Shown piece after piece: positions 56,874 to 64,000 of a stretch of 64,000 nt of DNA; the first letter of the stretch is position 1, and each line of letters opens with the position of its first letter. Location of the stretch: contig NZ_SULM01000003.1 in assembly GCF_005250615.1 (NCBI RefSeq), positions 124,001-188,000 on the forward strand, in the 5' to 3' direction. The position numbers and the translations under genes were made by a program. Source of the DNA: Pseudomonas rhizoryzae. GTDB lineage: Bacteria; Pseudomonadota; Gammaproteobacteria; Pseudomonadales; Pseudomonadaceae. The notes under the pieces were generated by a model. That model worked only from the letters and a program-made list of their open reading frames with translations, did no database searches and was not told the DNA's origin.

Positions 56874-57836
56874 TCACACCGCTTTCAGAGCCGCCAAGTT
56901 TAACCGGATACGCCCGGGGAGATCAGTCTCTACATCATGCAGGGCGCGCTCGATGGCCTGAACGAGACCGACTTCGCCTGCGGCGCCATGACTTTTCACC
57001 ACCACCGCATTCAGGCCAAGAAAGCTCGCGCCATTGCGCAGCTCCGGGTCCCATTGGCGAAAACGCCGGGCCAGCCAGGGCTGCAACAGCCGACGTTCGA
57101 GCCAGGAGGTCGTGCCGCTGCGCTCGACCAGCAGGCGCAGCAGGGCTTCGCCAGACTTGAGCACCGCATTGCCGGTAAAGCCGTCACAGACCACTACATC
57201 CGCGACGGCGGCATAGAGATCGCTGCCCTCGACGAAGCCGGTGAAGTCGAAGGCCTGACTCTGGGCCAGGCGCCGCGCCGCCTCCTGGATCACCGGCGTC
57301 CCCTTGCCGGGCTCGCGACCGACGTTGAGCAAGGCCACCCGTGGCCGCTCCAGGCCGCGCGCCTGGGCCGCTCCCGCGCCCAGATAGGCGAATTGCACCA
57401 GCTGTTCGGCGGTGGTGTCGAGATTCGCGCCGAGATCGAGCAGCAGCGTCTGATGCTCTCCCAGCCCCGGCAGCGCCGACATCATGGCGGGTCTATCGAT
57501 CTCCGGTAGCGTGCCGAGCAGCAGCCGCGCCAGTGCCATCCAGGCGCCGGTATTGCCGGCACTCAGGCACCCCTGGGCACGCCCTTGCTGGACGGCCTCC
57601 AAGGCGGCATGCATGGACGTGCGAGCGCGACTGCGCACGACGCTGGCGGGACGCTCATCGGGCCCAACGGCGGAATCGACGTAGTCGAAGTGCAGGCGAG
57701 TAGCGAGGGAAGCAGGTGGTGACCAGGCCGACAAGGCGTCGCGCTGACCACAGAGGAGAAGACTTAAGGCGGGAAAACGCTCGAGAGCGCTTATTGAAGC
57801 AGGAACAATGCAGCGGGGACCGAAGTCCCCGCCCAT
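56874..57836 (-). CDS. plsX: Phosphate acyltransferase PlsX (start unusual)
   Basis: 320 residues from ATG 57836 (MGGDFGPRCIVPA). CLSAGNTGAWMALARLLLG, LLDLGANLDTTAEQLVQFAYLG and VVVCDGFTGNAVLKSGEALL are PlsX signatures. It makes acyl-phosphate from acyl-ACP for phospholipid synthesis. The conserved first strand VIAIDA lies in frame just before this ATG (57837-57854), but no ATG, GTG, TTG or CTG exists between it and the rpmF stop at 57870. The only candidate is ATC 57863. Either a non-canonical start is used or the strand is not translated. The sequence is also more diverged than its neighbours. Confidence 0.9.
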   Translation of the reverse strand: MGGDFGPRCIVPASISALERFPALSLLLCGQRDALSAWSPPASLATRLHFDYVDSAVGPDERPASVVRSRARTSMHAALEAVQQGRAQGCLSAGNTGAWMALARLLLGTLPEIDRPAMMSALPGLGEHQTLLLDLGANLDTTAEQLVQFAYLGAGAAQARGLERPRVALLNVGREPGKGTPVIQEAARRLAQSQAFDFTGFVEGSDLYAAVADVVVCDGFTGNAVLKSGEALLRLLVERSGTTSWLERRLLQPWLARRFRQWDPELRNGASFLGLNAVVVKSHGAAGEVGLVQAIERALHDVETDLPGRIRLNLAALKAV

Positions 57837-57869
57837 TGCATCGATCGCGATGACGGTTTCGATCGAGGA

Positions 57870-58052
57870 TTACTCGTCGGAACCCTTGTCGATCACTTTG
57901 CGACCGCGGTAGAAACCGTCGGGCGACACGTGGTGGCGCAGGTGAACTTCACCGGTGCTCTTTTCCACGGACAGGGCGTTCGCTTCGAGGGCGTCGTGCG
58001 AACGACGCATGTCGCGAGCGGAACGGGACTTTTTGTTCTGCTGAACAGCCAT
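57870..58052 (-). CDS. rpmF: 50S ribosomal protein L32
   Basis: 60 residues: [22 protein letters not shown] is the L32 N terminus. The zinc cysteines of some L32 proteins are absent, as is usual in gammaproteobacteria. GGAG precedes the ATG. It is in the conserved yceD-rpmF-plsX order. Confidence 0.97.
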   Translation of the reverse strand: MAVQQNKKSRSARDMRRSHDALEANALSVEKSTGEVHLRHHVSPDGFYRGRKVIDKGSDE

Positions 58053-58062
58053 GATTTAACTC

Positions 58063-58590
58063 CTAAACGTTTGGGTCACGCTTCAACTGCGCAAGTACAC
58101 TGAACGGGTTGGGTCGCTTTTCCTCGTCCGCCGGCTCTTCGGGCGCCTCGAAACCTTCCGGATGCTGGCAAGCTCCTGCGGGATGCGCGGGAATGATCGG
58201 CAGCGCGAGCAACAGCTCGTCTTCGACCAGCCCATGCAGATCCAAAGGATCTTCGCCAACCTCCAGGGCATCGTAACCCTGTGGCAAGGCATCGGCCGAC
58301 TGCCCTTCCCAGACCACGGCGAAATCGAATTCGCTGTGGATGGGAAGCACTGCCGGCTCCAGACAACGCTGGCAAATCATCTCGACCGCGGCATCGAGGA
58401 CACCGTGGATGACGAACTGCCGCTGTTGATCACGCCCGAAGTCGAGGACGACGGCTACCGCGCCTTCGGACTTCACGAGCTGCTCGCCGACACGCCGCAT
58501 GTTCGCGAGAGGCAGCTCACCCTTGAGGGTTACGCCGCGATCCGCCAATTTGCGAGGATCGACCTGAGGTGGAATTGGCCCATTCAACAT
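58063..58590 (-). CDS. yceD: DUF177 / YceD family protein (23S rRNA accumulation)
   Basis: 175 residues. The CxxC motif VEMICQRCLEPAVLPI and an acidic middle (EVGEDPLDLHGLVEDELLLALPIIPAHP) are typical. YceD homologues affect 23S rRNA accumulation. It is ten bases from rpmF. It is divergent from maf with a 100-base shared promoter region. Confidence 0.93.
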   Translation of the reverse strand: MLNGPIPPQVDPRKLADRGVTLKGELPLANMRRVGEQLVKSEGAVAVVLDFGRDQQRQFVIHGVLDAAVEMICQRCLEPAVLPIHSEFDFAVVWEGQSADALPQGYDALEVGEDPLDLHGLVEDELLLALPIIPAHPAGACQHPEGFEAPEEPADEEKRPNPFSVLAQLKRDPNV

Positions 58591-58689
58591 AAGCGCGCCA
58601 TTATAGGGACGGCCTTACGGCTGTCAAAGGAAATTAACCCCGAAGCGACTCCGACCGACCTCTGGTCGGCCTCGCCCGAGAACAAACTG

Positions 58690-59268
58690 ATGCCCCGTAT
58701 TCTACTCGCTTCCAGCTCGCCTTACCGCCGCCAATTGCTGGAAAGACTGCAGCTGCCCTTCGCCCACCAGTCGCCCGATATCGACGAAACGCCCCTGCCC
58801 GGCGAGCAGCCACGGGCGCTGGTGGAGCGCCTGGCCAGGGCCAAGGCCACAGCCCTCGGCGAGCAGCCGGAAGCCACCCTCATCATAGGTTCGGACCAGA
58901 CCACCGCCATCGACGGCGAGATCATCGGCAAGCCCTTGAGTCACGAACGGGCTCATAGGCAACTGGCACGAGCCAGTGGCCGCACCCTGGTATTCCATAC
59001 CGGACTGGCCGTGCTGGACAGCCGAACCGGGCAATGCCGAAGCGAGGTCGTGGATTTCCAGGTGCGCTTTCGCCAACTGGACGCTGCGACCATCGACCGC
59101 TACCTGTTGGTCGAAAGGCCCTACGATTGCGCTGGCAGCTTCAAGGCCGAGGGACTGGGCATTGCCCTGTTCGAAGCGATGCAAGGGGATGACCCGACCA
59201 GCCTGATCGGCCTCCCCCTCATCCGCCTGGCCGCACTGCTGCGCGAAACAGGCCTACAGGTGCCCTAG
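58690..59268 (+). CDS. Maf-family nucleotide pyrophosphatase (YceF type)
   Basis: 192 residues: ILLASSSPYRRQLLERLQLPF, the conserved SPDIDE and catalytic Asp in LIIGSDQTTAIDGEIIGKP, and GSFKAEGLGIALFEAMQGDDPTSLIGLPL. The family hydrolyses non-canonical or methylated nucleotides; the YceF branch prefers 7-methyl-GTP. ATG 58690 is the right start; the open frame further upstream is antisense to yceD. Confidence 0.93.
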   Translation: MPRILLASSSPYRRQLLERLQLPFAHQSPDIDETPLPGEQPRALVERLARAKATALGEQPEATLIIGSDQTTAIDGEIIGKPLSHERAHRQLARASGRTLVFHTGLAVLDSRTGQCRSEVVDFQVRFRQLDAATIDRYLLVERPYDCAGSFKAEGLGIALFEAMQGDDPTSLIGLPLIRLAALLRETGLQVP

Positions 59269-59288
59269 AGCCCTGCAGTAGTCAAACG

Positions 59289-60281
59289 TCAGCGCAGCGT
59301 CGGTCCCTGCCAGCCCATATAGAGAGCGAGGCGCTCGGCGACGCTGGCGCCCAGGCGCTTGGCGAAGCGATCGAAGGGCGAGTCTTGCTGGGTGTAGTCC
59401 ACCATGTGCTCTTCCTTGATCACGTCCCGCGCCACGTAGCTGGCACTGCCAAAACCATCGATCAAGCCCAGCGGCAACGCCTGCTCACCAGACCAGACCA
59501 GGCCGGAGAACAGCTCGGGATGCCCCTCGACCTTGAGGCGATCGCCCCGCCCCTTCTTGACGCTGTCGATGAACTGCTGGTGAGTGACATCCAGCACCTG
59601 CTGCCAGAAGCGCGTCTCGTCGGGCTTTTGCGGCTGGAAGGGGTCGAGGAAGGTCTTGTGCTCGCCGGAGGTATAGACCCGGCGCTCCACACCCAGCTTC
59701 TCCATGGTACCGACGAAGCCGAAGGACGCCGCCGTGACGCCGATGGAGCCGACCAGGCTGGCCTTGTCGGCATAGATGGCATCGGCCGCGCTGGCCACGT
59801 AGTAGGCGCCCGAGGCCCCGAGGTCAGAGATGACCGCGTACAGCTTGATATCCGGATGCAGGCCACGCAGGCGCTTGATCTCATCATAGATATAGCCGGA
59901 CTGCACCGGGCTGCCACCCGGACTGTTGATGCGCAGTATCAAACCGCGGGTATTGCTGTCGTCAAAGGCCTTGCGCAGCGCCGTCACCACGTTGTCGGCA
60001 CTGGCCTTCTCGTCATCGGCGATCACGCCCTTGAGTTCGATGAGCGCGGTATGAGGCCCCGACTCGGTCACCCCACCCTTCTTGCCCAGCGATAGCAGGG
60101 GCGTGAACAGCACCAGCATGAGGATCAGGTAGGCGAAGGTCAGCAGCTTGAAAAAGATGCCCCAGCGCCGTGCCCGCCGCTGCTCCTGCACGCTGGCGAG
60201 CAGGGTCTTCTCGATCAGGGCCCAGGTCTTGTCGTCCGCCGGGCGCACACGCCCGCTGTCTTCCTTCCACTCGTCAGCCAT
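59289..60281 (-). CDS. sppA: Signal peptide peptidase SppA (short form)
   Basis: 330 residues. One N-terminal membrane helix (FKLLTFAYLILMLVLFTPLL), then a ClpP-like serine protease domain with LILRINSPGGSPVQSGYIYDEI, the nucleophile Ser in VISDLGASGAYYVASAADAI and a catalytic Lys region. It degrades cleaved signal peptides in the membrane. GAGAGG precedes ATG 60281; the first 8 bases overlap the HAD gene end. Confidence 0.92.
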   Translation of the reverse strand: MADEWKEDSGRVRPADDKTWALIEKTLLASVQEQRRARRWGIFFKLLTFAYLILMLVLFTPLLSLGKKGGVTESGPHTALIELKGVIADDEKASADNVVTALRKAFDDSNTRGLILRINSPGGSPVQSGYIYDEIKRLRGLHPDIKLYAVISDLGASGAYYVASAADAIYADKASLVGSIGVTAASFGFVGTMEKLGVERRVYTSGEHKTFLDPFQPQKPDETRFWQQVLDVTHQQFIDSVKKGRGDRLKVEGHPELFSGLVWSGEQALPLGLIDGFGSASYVARDVIKEEHMVDYTQQDSPFDRFAKRLGASVAERLALYMGWQGPTLR

Positions 60282-60960
60282 GCCCGACCTCTCTCCTGAC
60301 CACATCGTTGTCACCTAGCCATAGCGCCAGGTCCGTGAAGGCTTCGATCATCAAGCGCGGCGCGAAATCCCTGAGGACTTCCGCTGGCTGGGCACCATAG
60401 CTCGCGCCGACCGCATCGACCCCGGCGCGGCGCGCCATTTCCAGGTCGAACACCGCATCCCCCACCAGCAGCGCCCGCTCCGGCGCCACGCGGCAATGGG
60501 CGAGGATTTCCTGCACCATCTGCGGATCGGGCTTGCCGGCCGCCTCATCCGCACAGCGGGTGACATCGAAGAACTCGGTCAGACCATGCTGTTGCAGCGA
60601 ACGCGCCAGCCCACGGCGACTCTTTCCGGTCGCCACGGCCAGTTGATAGCCCAGCGCGCGAAATCGCTGCAGCGCGCTCAGCACACCAGGAAACAGGGGC
60701 GAAGCCTCCTGCTCGCGACGCACGAACTCGGCACTGTAGGCGTCGCGGAAGCCTTCGATCTGCTCCTGGGTGACCAGGTGCGGATAGAGGGTCTGGATCG
60801 CGGCCACCAGCTCCAGCCCGATGATGCCCTTGATCGCCACGTCGCTGCGGGGCGGCAGACCCAGCGTCTCGGCAGCCACGTGCATCACCTCGACGATCCG
60901 GCCAATGGAGTCCGCCAGGGTGCCGTCCCAGTCGAAGATCAGCAGTTGGTAATCAGGCAT
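60274..60960 (-). CDS. HAD-superfamily hydrolase (phosphoglycolate-phosphatase-like)
   Basis: 228 residues. Motif [13 protein letters not shown], motif [11 protein letters not shown], motif [14 protein letters not shown] and motif [15 protein letters not shown]. The cap lies at about 18-85. It is a phosphatase of unknown substrate. It overlaps rluC by eight bases and sppA by eight, so the three genes form one operon. Confidence 0.92.
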   Translation of the reverse strand: MPDYQLLIFDWDGTLADSIGRIVEVMHVAAETLGLPPRSDVAIKGIIGLELVAAIQTLYPHLVTQEQIEGFRDAYSAEFVRREQEASPLFPGVLSALQRFRALGYQLAVATGKSRRGLARSLQQHGLTEFFDVTRCADEAAGKPDPQMVQEILAHCRVAPERALLVGDAVFDLEMARRAGVDAVGASYGAQPAEVLRDFAPRLMIEAFTDLALWLGDNDVVRREVGHG

Positions 60961-61906
60961 CCAGCCGCTCCAGCGTCTGACTCCAGGTGCTGTCGACCGG
61001 TGCCTCGAGACGCAACTCGCCGCCTTCGGGCAGCGGAATCACCAGACTCGCCGAATGCAGGAACAGCCGCTTGCCACCCAGGTCGCGGATCTCCTGGGAG
61101 AAGTCTTCGTCGCCGTACTTGGGGTCGCCGGCGATGGCATGCCCGGCATGACGGGCATGGACGCGGATCTGATGGGTCCGCCCGGTCACCGGTCGCGCCT
61201 CGACCAGGGTGGCGAACTCGCCATAGCGACGCAGCACGCGAAACTCGGTGAGTGCTTCCTTGCCCTCATCGTTGACCTCGACCATCCGCTCACCGGACCT
61301 GAGGGTGTTCTTCAGCAGCGGCGCGCTGATCTTCTTCTTGGCCGCCGGCCAGTGGCCACGCACCAGGGCGTGATAGCGCTTGTCCACGCCGTCACCGCGC
61401 AGTGCCTCGTGCAGAAAACGCAGCATGCTGCGCTTCTTGGCGATCATCAGCAGCCCGGAGGTATCCCGATCCAGGCGATGGACCAGCTCGATATCGCGGG
61501 CTTCGGGGCGCAACTGGCGAAAGACCTCGATGACCCCGCCGGACAGGCCGCTGCCGCCGTGCACGGCGATGCCGGCCGGCTTGTTGATGACGATGAGGGC
61601 CTTGTCCTCATGGACGATGGAGGCCTCCAGGCGTTCGAGCAAGCCCTTGGCCAGGGGTGCCGGCTCGTCGGGCTCGGAGAGTCGCAGGGGCGGCACCCGC
61701 ACCTGGTCACCGGCCTGCAAACGGTAGTCGGGCTTGATGCGCCCCTTGTTCACCCGCACTTCGCCCTTGCGCAGGATGCGATAGATGAGGGTCTTGGGTG
61801 CGCCCTTGAGTTGGGTACGCAGGAAGTTGTCGATGCGCTGGCCGGCATAGTCGGCTGGCACGTCGAACAGCTGAACGCCGGTGCTGGGAGAGGGAGGTTT
61901 AGTCAT
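60953..61906 (-). CDS. rluC: 23S rRNA pseudouridine synthase RluC
   Basis: 317 residues. An S4-like N-terminal domain ([40 protein letters not shown]) and the catalytic Asp in [19 protein letters not shown], with [24 protein letters not shown]. It modifies U955, U2504 and U2580 (E. coli numbering). ATG 61906 is preferred; the ATG 61942 would begin in the rne promoter region. Divergent from rne, as in other Pseudomonas. Confidence 0.95.
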   Translation of the reverse strand: MTKPPSPSTGVQLFDVPADYAGQRIDNFLRTQLKGAPKTLIYRILRKGEVRVNKGRIKPDYRLQAGDQVRVPPLRLSEPDEPAPLAKGLLERLEASIVHEDKALIVINKPAGIAVHGGSGLSGGVIEVFRQLRPEARDIELVHRLDRDTSGLLMIAKKRSMLRFLHEALRGDGVDKRYHALVRGHWPAAKKKISAPLLKNTLRSGERMVEVNDEGKEALTEFRVLRRYGEFATLVEARPVTGRTHQIRVHARHAGHAIAGDPKYGDEDFSQEIRDLGGKRLFLHSASLVIPLPEGGELRLEAPVDSTWSQTLERLDA

Positions 61907-61933
61907 CGGCGAATGATACCAATTTTCCCTTAT

Positions 61934-61962
61934 TTGAAGCACTTAAAGCTTGCTGCTATAGT
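61934..61962 (+). promoter_or_regulatory. Promoter of rne
   Basis: TTGAAG (61934-61939) and TATAGT (61957-61962) are separated by exactly 17 bases. Transcription would begin near 61969, giving a leader of about 645 nt. Confidence 0.7.
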
Positions 61963-61968
61963 CCGGAG

Positions 61969-62615
61969 GCGGTTATTCGTCCTGTCTGGATGGCGCCGCT
62001 CGCGAGGCCTGTCGGTTCGGTCCGCGAAACAAGAGCTGCAAACGCAATAGTTACTGGACGTCTGGCCGTCCAGCGGACCGCCGATTCGACCCAAGGGGGT
62101 GAGTGGCGATCCGCGATCCGCCTGGTAACCAAAGGCAGCGGCACCCAGGGTGTCAGCTGTAAAACGACAACCGCTCCGGACCTTGCGGGCGGCACCTGAT
62201 TCCTGAAGATTGTGTGCAGGATGGAGATGCACAACCAGCGTATCGCGTAGCCTGACAGTACGCCTGCAGCCCGCTTCGCGCCAAGCTTCGGCCAAGGTGA
62301 CGATCGCAGGTGGAAGCCTCATGGCCAACGGCCGATGCTCCAACCCAGCGACACCTGACACGAATCCCGCGACGACCCGGCTGCACGAGCCTTTCGGCTG
62401 TCACGCCCGCACCGTACCTGGTTGATTCCTCCTTCTGCGGAGCTGCAAAGGCAGTCGCTCAAGCGCCTGCAGGAGACGTAGTCGCGGCGTGGCTCTGACC
62501 TCGCTGCTGGACACGAAGGCCGGATCCATACCGGCTTCGATACGACCCCGTGCACCCTTCTCTTGAATCCTGTTGCCACCACGCGGGCCGAGAGCCCGGA
62601 ACGTAGTGGTATTAC
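61969..62615 (+). other. Long 5' leader of rne with start-proximal hairpin
   Basis: About 645 nt without a credible gene; the short open frames have no ribosome sites. A hairpin of two stacked stems (62576-62583 with 62602-62609, and CGGGC 62584-62588 with GCCCG 62594-62598) ends six bases before the ATG and covers the only Shine-Dalgarno-like sequence (AGTGG). RNase E autoregulates through its own leader in E. coli, so a similar role is likely. Confidence 0.6.
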
Positions 62616-64000
62616 ATGAAAAGAATGCTCATCAATGCGACCCAGCCCGAGGAATTGCGGGTTGCCTTGGTCGACGGTCAACGTCTGTTCGACCTGGACA
62701 TCGAGTCCGGCGCCCGCGAACAGAAGAAGGCCAACATCTATAAAGGCCGCATCACCCGCATCGAACCCAGCCTGGAAGCCGCCTTCGTCGACTTCGGCGC
62801 CGACCGCCACGGCTTCCTCCCGTTGAAGGAAATTTCCCGGGAGTACTTCAAGAAGAACCCGGAAGGTCGCGTCAACATCAAGGAAGTGCTCTCCGAAGGC
62901 CAGGAAGTAGTCGTCCAGGTCGAAAAGGAAGAGCGTGGCAACAAGGGCGCCGCCCTGACTACCTTCATCAGCCTCGCCGGCCGCTACCTGGTGCTGATGC
63001 CCAACAATCCCCGTGCCGGCGGTATCTCTCGCCGCATCGAGGGCGAAGAGCGCAACGAACTGCGTGAAGCCCTGAACGGCCTCGACGCTCCCGGCGACAT
63101 GGGCCTGATCGTCCGCACCGCCGGCCTGGGTCGTAGCACCGAAGAACTGCAGTGGGACCTCGACTACCTGCTGCAACTCTGGTCCGCCATCACCGAAGCC
63201 TCGGGCGAGCGCAAGGGCCCCTTCCTGATCTATCAGGAAAGCAACGTCATCATCCGCGCCATCCGCGACTACCTGCGCCAGGACATCGGCGAGGTCTTGA
63301 TCGACAGCGTCGAAGCCCAGGAAGAAGCCCTGAGCTTCATCCGCCAGGTGATGCCGCAGTACGCCAGCAAGATCAAGCTGTACCAGGACAGTGTCCCGCT
63401 GTTCAATCGCTTCCAGATCGAAAGCCAGATCGAGACCGCCTTCCAGCGCGAAGTGAAGCTGCCGTCGGGCGGCTCCATCGTCATCGACCCCACCGAAGCC
63501 CTGGTCTCCATCGACATCAACTCGGCGCGCGCCACCAAGGGCGGCGACATCGAGGAAACCGCCCTGCAGACCAACCTGGAAGCGGCCGAGGAAATCGCCC
63601 GCCAGCTGCGCCTGCGTGACATCGGCGGCCTGATCGTCATCGACTTCATCGACATGACCCCGGTGAAGAACCAGCGCGCCGTGGAAGACCGCGTCCGCGA
63701 GGCCCTGGAAGCCGACCGCGCCCGCGTGCAGATCGGCCGCATCTCGCGCTTCGGCCTGCTGGAAATGTCCCGCCAGCGCCTGCGCCCTTCCCTGCGCGAA
63801 ACCAGCGGCATCGTCTGCCCGCGCTGCAACGGCCAGGGCATCATCCGCGACGTGGAATCCCTGTCGCTGGCCATCCTGCGCCTGATCGAAGAAGAAGCCC
63901 TGAAGGATCGCACCGCCGAGGTGCGTGCCCATGTGCCGATCCAGGTAGCGTCCTTCCTGCTCAACGAGAAGCGCAACAGCATCACCAAGATCGAGCTGCG
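62616..64000 (+). CDS. rne: Ribonuclease E (N-terminal catalytic part, cut by window edge)
   Basis: 461 codons are visible and the frame is still open at 64000. [32 protein letters not shown], an S1 domain at about 36-120 ([23 protein letters not shown]), the catalytic magnesium Asp300 and Asp343 ([19 protein letters not shown]), and the zinc-link Cys401 and Cys404 (VCPRCNGQG). It is the main endonuclease of mRNA decay and rRNA/tRNA processing; the missing C-terminal part would carry the degradosome scaffold. No stop codon or frameshift is seen. Confidence 0.97.
   Translation, partial: MKRMLINATQPEELRVALVDGQRLFDLDIESGAREQKKANIYKGRITRIEPSLEAAFVDFGADRHGFLPLKEISREYFKKNPEGRVNIKEVLSEGQEVVVQVEKEERGNKGAALTTFISLAGRYLVLMPNNPRAGGISRRIEGEERNELREALNGLDAPGDMGLIVRTAGLGRSTEELQWDLDYLLQLWSAITEASGERKGPFLIYQESNVIIRAIRDYLRQDIGEVLIDSVEAQEEALSFIRQVMPQYASKIKLYQDSVPLFNRFQIESQIETAFQREVKLPSGGSIVIDPTEALVSIDINSARATKGGDIEETALQTNLEAAEEIARQLRLRDIGGLIVIDFIDMTPVKNQRAVEDRVREALEADRARVQIGRISRFGLLEMSRQRLRPSLRETSGIVCPRCNGQGIIRDVESLSLAILRLIEEEALKDRTAEVRAHVPIQVASFLLNEKRNSITKIEL

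Noticed and set aside
62319-63932. 537-codon open frame on the minus strand opposite rne
   Set aside because: Acidic, Q- and D-rich shadow of the RNase E catalytic domain. It would also overlap the rne leader hairpin.

Overview
The window is a GC-rich (about 65%) bacterial chromosome segment, very probably from a Pseudomonas of the non-aeruginosa type. The evidence is the lipoprotein OprI, a near-canonical fatty-acid block (yceD-rpmF-plsX-fabD-fabG-acpP-fabF-pabC-mltG-tmk-holB-pilZ-tatD), and an rluC/rne divergon. Gene order in several blocks matches what I recall of P. aeruginosa PAO1 (cysB to DAHP synthase, oprI to ybbP, mltF2 to the PACE pump, etfBA to rne). There is no phage, plasmid, CRISPR or transposase gene. 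Most of the window is ordinary core genome.

Region 1 (1-15.5 kb) is the accessory part: an oxidative, non-phosphorylating L-arabinose utilisation locus. It holds an MFS importer, two adjacent FadR-type regulators, a lactonase, an AraFGH sugar ABC importer, L-arabonate dehydratase and an exported aldose 1-epimerase on the plus strand. Ketoglutarate-semialdehyde dehydrogenase and a FAH-fold (AraD1/GguC-type) dehydratase lie on the minus strand, with a divergent LysR regulator. Together they would take L-arabinose through arabonolactone, arabonate, 2-keto-3-deoxyarabonate and 2-oxoglutarate semialdehyde to 2-oxoglutarate. The first enzyme, an arabinose 1-dehydrogenase, is not in the cluster.

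Region 2 (15.5-30 kb) contains cysB, usp, a thioredoxin-like gene and DAHP synthase. It continues with oprI beside an L,D-transpeptidase, tesA divergent from the ybbA/ybbP ABC system, greB, a lytic transglycosylase, tatD and a chemoreceptor. Region 3 (30-40 kb) has the MoxR-DUF58-TgpA operon, pyrF, a LysR/PACE pair, a Gfo/Idh oxidoreductase and a MocR regulator. Region 4 (40-48 kb) has etfBA divergent from the ETF:ubiquinone oxidoreductase, DUF1285 and DUF4823 genes, moaA, a TetR regulator and a class V aminotransferase. A small RNA candidate that fits RgsA by position follows. Region 5 (48.6-64 kb) is the fatty-acid/cell-envelope block running into rne, which leaves the window.

The most interesting non-coding signal is a family of about 140-bp fold-back elements, with four copies at 5404-5553, 7107-7246, 27719-27862 and 42105-42241. 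All share a 38-bp hairpin core whose stem positions change in compensating pairs. Each copy also carries its own outer inverted arms that pair within the copy but differ between copies. Two copies sit between araF, araG and araH. Other points worth attention are a start-codon-proximal hairpin in the roughly 650-nt rne leader, plsX lacking a canonical start for its first conserved strand, a PsrA-like site at etfD, and several well-formed operator palindromes.
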